64,000 nucleotides of DNA, taken from JBHOQX01 sp042408595 (GTDB lineage: Bacteria > Chloroflexota > Chloroflexia > Chloroflexales > Roseiflexaceae). How positions within the stretch are numbered: position 1 is the first letter of the stretch; every line of letters starts with the position of its first letter. Positions 1 through 8,149 of the stretch are shown here, in pieces. The notes beneath the pieces were generated by a model. The model saw nothing but the letters and a program-made list of their open reading frames with translations, did not search any database and was not told the DNA's origin. The stretch spans positions 1 to 64,000 of the forward strand of contig JBHOQX010000019.1 of assembly GCA_042408595.1 (NCBI GenBank). The letters are read 5' to 3'. Made by a program: the position numbers and the translations under genes.

Positions 1-552
1 GCCACGCCTGCGCCGCCGGCGCCCGCCCCCGCCCCGGCGGACCGGCCGGCGCCATCGCTGGCCGAGCTGGAGCGGCAGGTGGCCGCCGACCCGACCGCCC
101 CCGGGCCGGCGTTCGCACTGGCGCAGGCCTACCGCGACGCCGGGCGCCCTGGCGACGCGGCGAACGCGCTCGCACCCGCGGCGGCAGCCCACCCGACGGA
201 TGTCGGCCTGTTGCACCTGTGGGGCGATGCGCTGCGCGACGCCGGCCGCGACGACGCGGCGGTCGCCGCCTGGCGGCAGGCCGCCGCCGCGCAGCCAACC
301 GCCGGCAACTACAACAAACTCGGCCTCGAGCTGCTTCGGATGAACCGGCTGGACGCGGCGAAGGAGGCGTTCACCGCGGCCCTCGCCGTCGATGCCAACC
401 TGCCGGAGCCGCACTACCACCTCGGCGCGATCGCCGAGCGCCAGGGCGACCGCGCCGGCGCGCTGGCGGCGTACCGACAGTACCTGGCGCTGGCCGCGCC
501 CGACGCGCCGTTCCGCGCCGCGGCGCAGGCGGCGATCGCGCGGCTCGAGTGA
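1..552 (+). CDS. TPR-repeat protein, C-terminal part (start outside window)
   Basis: The reading frame is open from base 1, so the gene starts upstream of the window. What is visible is a short Pro/Ala linker followed by tandem helical repeats of TPR type. Examples are the stretch around ALAQAYRDAGRPGDAANAL, a GNYNKLGLELLRMNRLDAAKEAF unit and an EPHYHLGAIAERQGDRAGAL unit, each with the usual small/aromatic spacing. TPR arrays mediate protein-protein contacts; nothing here indicates a specific partner. The frame ends at a TGA about 120 bases before the DUF2298 membrane protein, which appears to have its own promoter. Confidence 0.75.
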   Translation, partial: ATPAPPAPAPAPADRPAPSLAELERQVAADPTAPGPAFALAQAYRDAGRPGDAANALAPAAAAHPTDVGLLHLWGDALRDAGRDDAAVAAWRQAAAAQPTAGNYNKLGLELLRMNRLDAAKEAFTAALAVDANLPEPHYHLGAIAERQGDRAGALAAYRQYLALAAPDAPFRAAAQAAIARLE

Positions 553-603
553 ACACCGGCCGCGAGGCGCATGAAGGCGTCACCGCGTTCCGTGGAAGCA
601 TCC

Positions 604-609
604 TATAAT
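604..609 (+). promoter_or_regulatory. -10 box (TATAAT) upstream of the DUF2298 gene
   Basis: A perfect TATAAT lies 63 bases before the GTG start of the DUF2298 gene. No convincing -35 hexamer is seen at 16-18 bp, so this is a tentative promoter. Confidence 0.4.
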
Positions 610-671
610 GTGCCGCTGTTCCTTGGTTCCCGTCTTCCCGTGTTTATTCGTTCTCTTGATCTCTTGCTTCT

Positions 672-3314
672 GTGCTGACTCAACTGCTCATCTGGTGGAT
701 CGCCATTCAGCTCCTCGGCCTGGCCGGGCTGCCGGCCGCGGCGTTCCTGTTCCGCGCCCTGCCCGACCGCGGCTACCCCTTCGCCAAGGCGCTCGGCCTG
801 CTGCTGACCGGCTACCTGGCCTGGCTGCTGGCGATGCTCAGCCTCGCGCCGTTCGGCGCGCCGCTGCTCGCCGTCTGCGCCATGGCCGTGCTGGGCCTCG
901 GCCTGCTGCTCCAGCGCGGGCGGCTCGGGTCGCTCGCTGCGGCGCTGCGGGCGCGCTGGCCGGCCATCCTGGCCTACGAAGCGGTCTTCGCCGCCGCCCT
1001 GGTCTTTCTCGCTGTGCTGCGCAGCCACGACGGCGGCTTCGTCGGGCCGAACCCCTGGGGCACCGAGCGCCCGATGGACTTCGCCCTGTTCAACGCCATC
1101 CGCCGCAGCCCCGTCTTCCCGCCGCACGATCCGTGGCTCGCCGGCTACAGCATCAATTACTACTACTTCGGCTATCTGCTGATGGCTGCGGTAGCGCTGC
1201 TCACCGGGCTGGAGCCGGCGGTCGCCTACAACCTGGCGCTCGCCCTGATCTTCGCCCTCACCGCCCTCGGCGTCGCCGGCGTGGTCGCGAACCTGGCCCG
1301 GCTGGCGCTGGTGGGTGCTCAGTTCGAAATGCAGCGTGCCGAGTTCCATGCAGCCAGCCGCCGGCCGCCAGCCGCCAGCACGCAGCACGCAGAACTTCAT
1401 GCCTTCGCCGCCGCGCTCCTCTCCATCGTTCTCGTCCTCTTCGCCGCCAATCAGGGCACGGTGCTGCAACTGGTGACGGGCACGCCTATGGTGCTCGCGC
1501 TGGAGGCGCGCGACCTGGGCCGTGCCGTCGTCAACGGCCTGGGGCCGCGCGCCCCGCTCTACCTCGACCCGCCGTTCAAAGGCTGGGACTACGACGGCAC
1601 GCGCGTCATCACCCCGACCGCTGCGGCCGAGATCGCCAGCGGCTACACCGACATCCGCTACTGGTGGCCCCCGTCGCGCGCGCTGTGGGATAACTACCCC
1701 GACCCCGGTGCGCCCGATGGCCGGCCGATCCGGCGCTACGCGATCACCGAGTTCCCGTTCTTCTCCTTCTGGCTCGGCGACATGCACCCGCACGTCATGG
1801 CGCTGCCCTTCTGCCTGCTCGCCATGGCCCTGGCGCTCCAGACCGCCGCCCGCCCGGCGGCCCCGCCGTTCCTGATGGGCCGGCGCGGCTGGGCCGAGCT
1901 GCTGCTCACCGGCGTCGTCCTCGGCAGCCTGTACACCATCAACTCGTGGGACTTCCCGACCTATGCGCTGCTGTTCCTCGGCGCGCTCTTCCTGCTCTAC
2001 GCCCGGCTGGCCCGCGAGCCGGGCGACGCCGCGCTCATCCCGCCGGCCTTCAACTGGCGCATGGCCGGCGGCCAGGCGGCGATGGTCCTGGTCGCCGCGG
2101 TCGCGCTCTTCGCGCCGTTCCACATGACCTTCCGCTCGCTGGTCGGCGCGAAGGAGCCGCTGGTCAACCTTCCCATCCTCGCCACACTCACCCGCGCCAT
2201 CGGCGTGGTGACCTGGGATAAATCGGGCCTGCATTCGTTCGGGATCATCTTTGGCCTGTTCGTGTTGCCGCTGGTCGCCTTCCTGCCTGTCCAGCGCCGC
2301 GCGCTGTCGAATCTGGTGGCGGCCCGGCGCCGGGCGGGCGGGCTCTTGTGGGCCGCCCTCGGCGTCCTGCTGCTCGGCGTGCTGGCCGGCTTCCCGCTGC
2401 TCGCCCTGCTGCCGCTGGCCGCCTGCGCCGCACTGCTGGCCCTGGCCGCGCCGCGGCGCCCGGACGCCTTCGCACTCTGGGGCTTCGCCCTCGGCTGCCT
2501 GATCTGCCTCGGCGTCGAGCTGGTCTACATCCGCGATGTCTTCGAGTCGCGGATGAACACGATCTTCAAGTTCTACTACCAGGTCTGGCTCCTGTGGGGC
2601 ACGCTGGCCGGCTATGCCCTCTGGGCGCTGCTGGCCCGGCCCACGGCGGCCGCTCCGGCCGCGGCGGCCGGGGGGCATGGAGCCCAGGGGCCGCCCGGCG
2701 AGGGAACGTCCGCTGCTCCCCGCGCCCCCTTCTCGCCCGCGCCCGGCCGCCGCCGCGCCCGCTGGCCGCTGGCAGCCCTGTTCCTGCTTCTGCTCAGCGG
2801 CGGGCTGCTCTACCCCCTGCTCCTGACGCGCGGCGCGCTGGCGACGATGCCGGCGGTTGGGCTGGCGGGCATCACCCCGCGTCAGCGCACCCCGGCCGGC
2901 GCGGAGGCCATCGCCTGGCTACGCGCCAACGCCCCGCCCGGCAGCGTCGTCCTCGAAGCTGTCGGCGACTCCTACGACCCGCGCGGCCTTGGCGCTGGCG
3001 GCGTCTCCGCCAGCACCGGCCTGCCGACCGTCCTCGGCTGGCCGGGGCACGAGCAGCAGTGGCGCGCCGGCGACCCGCGGGCGCTCGCCCAGATCGAGCC
3101 GCGCAAGGCGGATGTCGCCGCGATCTACAGCGGCGCGCTCGACCTGGCGCAGGCCCATGCGCTGCTGGATCGCTACCGGGTGGACTACATCTACGTCGGC
3201 CAGGCCGAGCGCGAGACCTACCCGGCCGAGGGGCTCGCCCGCCTCGCCGAGCTCGCCAGGCCGGTCTTCAGCCGTGATGAGGTGACGATCTACCGGGTGG
3301 AGCGCGAACCATGA
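672..3314 (+). CDS. DUF2298 (YYY) multi-pass membrane protein
   Basis: An 880-residue integral membrane protein with many hydrophobic segments throughout, of the DUF2298/Chlor_Arch_YYY family found mainly in Chloroflexota and archaea. Visible family features are an early NPWGTERPMDFALFNAI segment, YSINYYYFGYLLMA, the EFPFFSFWLGDMHPHVMALP loop and the ESRMNTIFKFYYQVW motif. The C-terminal soluble part (from about residue 720) resembles lumenal domains of glycosyltransferase-like membrane proteins, so a role in cell-envelope glycan transfer is possible but unproven. Start is a GTG at 672. Two hydrophilic stretches look foreign to the fold: residues about 216-243, whose DNA resembles intergenic repeat text, and the Ala/Pro/Gly-rich loop at about 657-697. 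Function is not established for the family. Confidence 0.85.
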   Translation: MLTQLLIWWIAIQLLGLAGLPAAAFLFRALPDRGYPFAKALGLLLTGYLAWLLAMLSLAPFGAPLLAVCAMAVLGLGLLLQRGRLGSLAAALRARWPAILAYEAVFAAALVFLAVLRSHDGGFVGPNPWGTERPMDFALFNAIRRSPVFPPHDPWLAGYSINYYYFGYLLMAAVALLTGLEPAVAYNLALALIFALTALGVAGVVANLARLALVGAQFEMQRAEFHAASRRPPAASTQHAELHAFAAALLSIVLVLFAANQGTVLQLVTGTPMVLALEARDLGRAVVNGLGPRAPLYLDPPFKGWDYDGTRVITPTAAAEIASGYTDIRYWWPPSRALWDNYPDPGAPDGRPIRRYAITEFPFFSFWLGDMHPHVMALPFCLLAMALALQTAARPAAPPFLMGRRGWAELLLTGVVLGSLYTINSWDFPTYALLFLGALFLLYARLAREPGDAALIPPAFNWRMAGGQAAMVLVAAVALFAPFHMTFRSLVGAKEPLVNLPILATLTRAIGVVTWDKSGLHSFGIIFGLFVLPLVAFLPVQRRALSNLVAARRRAGGLLWAALGVLLLGVLAGFPLLALLPLAACAALLALAAPRRPDAFALWGFALGCLICLGVELVYIRDVFESRMNTIFKFYYQVWLLWGTLAGYALWALLARPTAAAPAAAAGGHGAQGPPGEGTSAAPRAPFSPAPGRRRARWPLAALFLLLLSGGLLYPLLLTRGALATMPAVGLAGITPRQRTPAGAEAIAWLRANAPPGSVVLEAVGDSYDPRGLGAGGVSASTGLPTVLGWPGHEQQWRAGDPRALAQIEPRKADVAAIYSGALDLAQAHALLDRYRVDYIYVGQAERETYPAEGLARLAELARPVFSRDEVTIYRVEREP
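1318..1402 (+). repeat. Repeat-like in-frame insertion inside the DUF2298 gene
   Basis: This segment encodes a hydrophilic Gln/His/Arg/Ala-rich loop between two membrane segments. At DNA level it is a string of short near-repeats (gcagccagccgccggccgcc, then cgcagcacgcagaac). These match the style and words of intergenic repeats elsewhere in the window and of the insertion in dinG. It keeps the reading frame. Boundaries are approximate. Confidence 0.5.
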
Positions 3315-3409
3315 CACGGTGACACCATAGCACCACGAGCCTCGGCCGTCTGGTCACCCTGTCGTCATGTCATCGCGACAGTGTATTCATCGAACGAAAG
3401 GCACAGCCC

Positions 3410-5419
3410 ATGCCCATCGCTCTTCCGCGCCGCCAGGTGCACCTGGACTTCCACACCGCGCCGGACATCCCCGACGTCGGGCGCGACTTCGACCCGGCAG
3501 CCTTCGCCGCGACCCTGCGCGCCGCACATGTGGACAGCGTGACGGTCTTCGCCAAGTGCCACCATGGTTTCAGCTACCATCCGACCGCTGTCGGCACGAT
3601 GCATCCGAGCCTCGGCTTCGACCTGCTCGGTGCGCAGATCGAGGCGCTGCACGGGGCCGGCATCCGCGCCCCGATCTACATCAGCGTCGGCTGGGATGAG
3701 TTGATGGCGGAGGCCCACCCGGAGTGGCGCCAGGTGGATGCGAACGGCCGCATGGTCGGGCGCGGCCCGCGCGATGCCCGCGGCTGGCGGCTGATGGACC
3801 TCGCCACCCCCTACGCCGACTACGTCCTGGCGCAGACCGAGGAGGTGCTGCGGCGCTACCATCCGGTAGACGGCCTCTTCTTCGACATCGTGATGCAGGA
3901 GCCGGGCGCGGACTACGCCGCGGCGCGCCGGGCCGCCATGCGCCGCGACGGCGTGGACGAACGCGACCCGGCGGCGGTGCGGGCCTGGGCGGCGGAGGTC
4001 GAGCGGCGCTTCATCGCCCGCGCCAGCGCCCTGGTGAGGCAGCACAGCCCGGACGCGACTATCTTCTTCAACAGCCGGCTGCGCCTCGACCGCGACCCGG
4101 CGGGCGGCCTGCGGCCCGAGCTTGCGTCGTACACCCATGTCGAGATCGAGTCGCTGCCGACCGCTGCCTGGGGCTACAACCACTACCCGCTCTTCGCCGC
4201 GCACTTCCAGACCCTCGGCCTGCCGCTGGTCGGCATGACCGGCATCTTCCACCGCAGTTGGGGCGACTTCGGCAGCCTGAAGCCGGAGGCCGCGCTGCAG
4301 TACGAGTGCGCCCGGATCGTCGCCAGCGGCGGGGCCTGCTCCGTCGGCGACCAGCTGCACCCGCGCGGCGTGCTGGAGCCGGCCAAGTACCGCCGCCTCG
4401 GCGCGGTGTACGGCCGGCTGGCGGCGCTCGAGCCATGGCTGGAGGGCGCGGAGCCGCTGGCCGAGATCGGCGTGCTGCTGGCGGAGGCCGGGCCGCGCGG
4501 GGAGGCGGCCGGGCAGGCCAGCGACGAAGGCGCGCTGCGCATGCTGCTGGAGCTGCATCGCCCGTTTCAGTTCCTCGACGCGGAGGCCGATATCAGCCGG
4601 TATGCGGCGGTCATCGCCCCCGACGACGTGCCGTTCAGCCCGGCGTTGGCGGCGAAGCTGGCGGCATACCTGGCGGATGGCGGCGCGCTGCTGCTCACCC
4701 ACCGCGCCGGCCTGACGCCCGCGGGCGACCGTTTCGCGCTGGACATCGGGGCGGAGCACCTGGGCGATGCACCGTTCAGCCCGGATTATTTCGTTGCCGG
4801 GGAGGCGCTGGGCGCGCCGCTCGCCGCGTACCCGCAGGCGCTCTACGAGCGCGGCAGCCGGGTGCGCGCCCTGCCCGGCGCGGAGGTGCTGGCGCGGGTC
4901 GGGGAGCCGTACTTCAACCGCAGCGCGACGCACTTCATGTCGCACGAGCATGCGCCCTACGCGCGCACCGGCGACGACCCGGCCGTGATCCAGCGCGGGC
5001 GCGTCATCTATTGCCACAGTCCGCTCTTCAGCGCCTACCGCGCCCACGCTGTGCCGTTCTACCGCCAGGTCGTCGATGCGCTGCTGGCGCGGCTGGCTCC
5101 GGCGCCGCTCGTGCTGGCGCCTGGCCTGCCGACCACCGCCGAGATAGCGCTGCTGCGCCAGCCGGGGCATGGCGGGCGCTTGCTGGTGCACCTGATCCAC
5201 GCCGTGCCGCAGCGCCGCGCCGAGCGGCTCGATCTAGTCGAGGACGTGCTGCCGCTGCGCGATGTGCAGTTGGGCGTGCGGGCCGGCGCGGTGCGCCAGG
5301 TGGCGCTGGCCCCGAGCGGCGCCGTGCTGCCGCATGAAACCGATGACCGCGGGGTGACGTGGGTGATCGTGCCCGAGGTGCGCGGGCATCAGGTCGTCGT
5401 CTTCACGCCGGCCGCATGA
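3410..5419 (+). CDS. Glycosidase-like TIM-barrel protein with beta-galactosidase-trimerisation-like domain (GHL6-type)
   Basis: A 669-residue protein without signal peptide. The N-terminal half (about 1-340) is a TIM-barrel of the hypothetical glycosyl hydrolase 6 / fucosidase-like type: HLDFHTAPDIPDVGRDFD, FAKCHHGFSYHPT, then strands ending in Asp/Glu such as VDGLFFDIVMQEP and THVEIESLP. Residues about 350-560 resemble the alpha/beta domain that follows the barrel in GH42 enzymes (AVIAPDDVPFSPALAAKLAAYL, GGALLLTHRAGL). The C-terminal part is beta-rich. It probably acts on a glycan in the cytoplasm, but no substrate can be inferred. The ATG at 3410 follows a purine-rich stretch (gaaagg). The gene converges on the histidine kinase and overlaps its end by 17 bases. 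Confidence 0.75.
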   Translation: MPIALPRRQVHLDFHTAPDIPDVGRDFDPAAFAATLRAAHVDSVTVFAKCHHGFSYHPTAVGTMHPSLGFDLLGAQIEALHGAGIRAPIYISVGWDELMAEAHPEWRQVDANGRMVGRGPRDARGWRLMDLATPYADYVLAQTEEVLRRYHPVDGLFFDIVMQEPGADYAAARRAAMRRDGVDERDPAAVRAWAAEVERRFIARASALVRQHSPDATIFFNSRLRLDRDPAGGLRPELASYTHVEIESLPTAAWGYNHYPLFAAHFQTLGLPLVGMTGIFHRSWGDFGSLKPEAALQYECARIVASGGACSVGDQLHPRGVLEPAKYRRLGAVYGRLAALEPWLEGAEPLAEIGVLLAEAGPRGEAAGQASDEGALRMLLELHRPFQFLDAEADISRYAAVIAPDDVPFSPALAAKLAAYLADGGALLLTHRAGLTPAGDRFALDIGAEHLGDAPFSPDYFVAGEALGAPLAAYPQALYERGSRVRALPGAEVLARVGEPYFNRSATHFMSHEHAPYARTGDDPAVIQRGRVIYCHSPLFSAYRAHAVPFYRQVVDALLARLAPAPLVLAPGLPTTAEIALLRQPGHGGRLLVHLIHAVPQRRAERLDLVEDVLPLRDVQLGVRAGAVRQVALAPSGAVLPHETDDRGVTWVIVPEVRGHQVVVFTPAA

Positions 5420-7553
5420 TCGGCTGCAGCGCCGCCCGCAGCGTGGTGAGCGAAAACGGCTTGGCCAGCGCCACGACGTGCGCGCCGTCGCTGCTGAGCA
5501 GCGTTGCGCCATCGGCAGAGGCGCCGCTCATCAGCACCAGCAGCGCCGTGGGCGTGCAGGCCAGCACCGCCGCCGCCGCCTGTTCGAGGTCGGACGGCGG
5601 CAACCCGCCGTCCAGCAGCGCGCCGGAAAGATCGGCGATGCCGACCCGCAGCCGCTCGAGTGCAGCGGGCACGTCGTGTGTGGCGATCACCTGGAAGCCC
5701 TGGCGCCGCAGCAACTGGCTCAGTACGCCGCGCACCCGCAGATCGTGTTCAATGATCAGCAGCGTGCCGTGCCCCACCAGCGCCGCCTGCTCTTCGTCCG
5801 CTGCCGCCGTGCCGGCACTTTCGGCGCTCGCCGGAAACCACAGCACGAAGGTCGTGCCGCATCCCGGCACGCTCTGCACCCGGAGCACCCCGCCATGCCG
5901 CTGCACGATGCCCCGCACCGCCGCCAATCCGAGGCCGCGCCCCCGCGCTTTGGTCGTAAAGAACGGGTCGAAGATCCGTTCGAGTGTTGCCGAGTCCATG
6001 CCGCAGCCGGTATCGCTGACCGTCAGGCGCGCGTAGACCCCCGGCTCCAACTCGCTATCGAGGCCGAGCTCCGCCAGCCCGGCCGCATCCAGCGTCTCGC
6101 GCCGGGTGACGAGCGCGACCGTCCCGCTCGCACCGCCGATCGCTTCGGTGGCGTTCATCAGCAGATTGAGGATGACCTGGCGGATCTGGCAGCTATTTGC
6201 ATCGATCAGCGGCACGCTCACCCCCAGATCGAAGCTCAAGACAACCGAGCGCGGCGCCGCCACCCGCACCAAGTCGCCCACCTCGCGCGCGATCTGGTTC
6301 AGGAGCAGCGGCTCCGTCACCACCGCGCCCCGGCCTGCGGTGGCCAGTAAGTTACGGGTGAGCTGTGAGGCGTGACGGGCAGTGGTGGCGATCGCCTCGA
6401 CGCTGGCGCGCGCCGGTGAGTCGTGCGGCAGATCGAGTAGCGCCAGCTCGGCATGGCCGAGCATCCCGGTCAGCATGTTGTTGAAGTCGTGGGCGACGCT
6501 GCCGGCCAGCAGGCCCAGCCCTTCGAGCCGCTGGGTCTCCTCGAGCTGCTGCTCCCAGTGGCGCATCTCGGCCGCGGCGGCGTAGCGCTCGGTGACATCG
6601 TGGTAGTTGACGACGATGCCATCGATGGCCGGATCACCGAGCGCGTTCACGGCTGTCAGCTCGATCCAGCGCCAGGCGCCGTTCTTGTGCAGATGGCGCA
6701 GCGTCGCGGTCGCCTGTCCCATCGGGCGCGCACAGACCTGCCGGAATTGCGCGACCGCTGAGGCATGATCGTCGGGATGGATGAGCCCCAGCGTCTTGCC
6801 GCCGACGACTTCATCCGGCGCGTAGCCGAGCAGCGCAGCCGATGCCGGGCTGACGTAGCGCAGCACACCCTGCGAGTTGTAGAGTGCGACCACCTGGCTG
6901 CTGCGCTCAAGGAGGCCGCGGAAGCGTTGCTCGCTGGCGCCGAGCCGCTGCTCAGCCTCGGCGCGGGCCGCAAGCTCGGCGCGGACCTGCCGCTGGACGG
7001 CCTCATGCCCGTGCGCCCAGAGCTGGATGAGGCCGGTGCAGCCACCCAGAAACACTAGTTGGGCGGCCCAGCGTTGCAGTGCGCCGGTTGTGCCGAGCAC
7101 CGGCGGTAGCAGACCGAAGGACTCGGCGAGCAAGAATGCCAGGGCGGTGAGCGCCGAGAGAGCTGCCCAGCCGCTCGCGGCGCGGGGCCCGAACAGCACC
7201 GCCGCGCATAGCACCAGCAGCAGATAGCCGGGGATGGCCGGCGCGCTCAGGCCGCCGGCGTAGAACGCCGATACGGTCAGCATCACCCACAGGCCGGCGA
7301 TCGTCCCGAGCGCAGCTAGGTATACCCGGCCGCGCCGCGCGAGTAGCATCAGCCCGCCGGTGGCAGCGGCCGTCGCGCCGACGACCACGGCCCGCAATCC
7401 CCAATCGGTGGATGTCGCCGGTGCCAGGATGCTGTAGAGCAGCAGCACGCCGAACGTGGCGCCGAGAATGACCTGAAGGCGCGCACCGAGCGCCTGCCGG
7501 GTGCGCGGATCGGCAGGGAGCGTCGGGGCAAGATATGTTTGTATCGCTGTCAG
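5403..7553 (-). CDS. Membrane hybrid sensor histidine kinase (TM sensor-PAS-HisKA-HATPase-REC)
   Basis: Order of parts: about six hydrophobic segments at the N-terminus, a coiled linker, a PAS/PAC domain (LLERSSQVVALYNSQGVLRYVSP), a HisKA dimerisation domain with the phospho-acceptor in AHDFNNMLTGMLGHAE, an HATPase domain (NLLMNATEAI, DTGCGM, GRGLGLAAVRGI), and a C-terminal receiver with IEHD, a LLDGG phospho-Asp and the AKPF lysine. The first in-frame GTG (7448) would cut through the first membrane helix. The frame stays open to 7607, and a TATACT box plus AGGAGG lie at 7584-7564, so translation probably starts near 7553, where the only suitably spaced in-frame codon is CTG. The coordinates use that start. 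The kinase presumably signals to an unlinked response regulator; no partner gene is adjacent. Confidence 0.8.
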   Translation of the reverse strand: MTAIQTYLAPTLPADPRTRQALGARLQVILGATFGVLLLYSILAPATSTDWGLRAVVVGATAAATGGLMLLARRGRVYLAALGTIAGLWVMLTVSAFYAGGLSAPAIPGYLLLVLCAAVLFGPRAASGWAALSALTALAFLLAESFGLLPPVLGTTGALQRWAAQLVFLGGCTGLIQLWAHGHEAVQRQVRAELAARAEAEQRLGASEQRFRGLLERSSQVVALYNSQGVLRYVSPASAALLGYAPDEVVGGKTLGLIHPDDHASAVAQFRQVCARPMGQATATLRHLHKNGAWRWIELTAVNALGDPAIDGIVVNYHDVTERYAAAAEMRHWEQQLEETQRLEGLGLLAGSVAHDFNNMLTGMLGHAELALLDLPHDSPARASVEAIATTARHASQLTRNLLATAGRGAVVTEPLLLNQIAREVGDLVRVAAPRSVVLSFDLGVSVPLIDANSCQIRQVILNLLMNATEAIGGASGTVALVTRRETLDAAGLAELGLDSELEPGVYARLTVSDTGCGMDSATLERIFDPFFTTKARGRGLGLAAVRGIVQRHGGVLRVQSVPGCGTTFVLWFPASAESAGTAAADEEQAALVGHGTLLIIEHDLRVRGVLSQLLRRQGFQVIATHDVPAALERLRVGIADLSGALLDGGLPPSDLEQAAAAVLACTPTALLVLMSGASADGATLLSSDGAHVVALAKPFSLTTLRAALQPIMRPA

Positions 7554-7563
7554 TTGTTTCGAT

Positions 7564-7584
7564 CCTCCTGTCGGAGGCAGTATA
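7564..7584 (-). promoter_or_regulatory. Promoter -10 and Shine-Dalgarno for the hybrid kinase
   Basis: On the minus strand TATACT (7584-7579) is followed about ten bases later by AGGAGG (7569-7564). This implies a very short leader and a translation start around 7553. Confidence 0.45.
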
Positions 7585-7607
7585 CCAGAAAAGGTAAAGC
7601 GGTTTTA

Positions 7608-8149
7608 CGAGCGATCCGTGTTCAAAAGACTCACGAAACGCTCATCTAGCCGGAGAATGAGCACGGCGCGCCGCATGCTACCATGCAAGTGAAACCACGT
7701 GCCGCGCGAACGATCGCCGCTCGTCGCCAATCGTCCATGGACAGCGATCCTACGTGCAGGATCGTCCCGTCTTCCCATCGACTGCTCTGGTCGCCAGGTT
7801 GATGGACACGACTGATGCGGTATGCCGCCCGAAGGCGGCGCTCCATTCATCTTTATTTATAGCTCAGATCGATTGCTCTGGTCGCCAAGTTTATTGCCAG
7901 CAACGAGGCGGTGTGAGAGGGGCGGCGCGTACAGGGATACGTTTTTCTGCCGACGCGGTGGAGCGGCCGTCGCCTCCCTGTCTGCCCAGGGATGCGGAGA
8001 GAGGGTGGACCGATTCTCTGCACTCCACCCCATCCCTCTTCGCGCCAGGGGGCGAGGGAGCACCAAGGGCGTGCGGCGGCGGTGCGCGCCTCGCTGGAAC
8101 CGCAGCCAGGCGGGCGCCCGCGCAGATCTGATTGTGAGGAGGAGAGCAT
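7608..8149. other. Intergenic region with direct repeats and stable hairpins
   Basis: No gene is supported in this 540-base gap. It holds a direct repeat of about 24 nt at 7777-7800 and 7868-7892 (core tgctctggtcgcca). Between the two copies is a perfect 6-bp hairpin (7824-7839) that has a UUCG tetraloop when read on the minus strand. A 28-nt stretch at 7924-7951 is related to one at 41777-41804. GC-rich inverted repeats around 7990-8040 follow. Short open frames here look like shadows of repeat sequence. Confidence 0.5.

Noticed and set aside
603..2678. 691-codon minus-strand frame opposite the DUF2298 gene
   Set aside because: Low-complexity Arg/Gln/Glu translation with no motif; shadow of the conserved membrane protein gene.
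3365..5200. 611-codon minus-strand frame opposite the glycosidase-like gene
   Set aside because: Same shadow pattern; no domain or ribosome-binding site.
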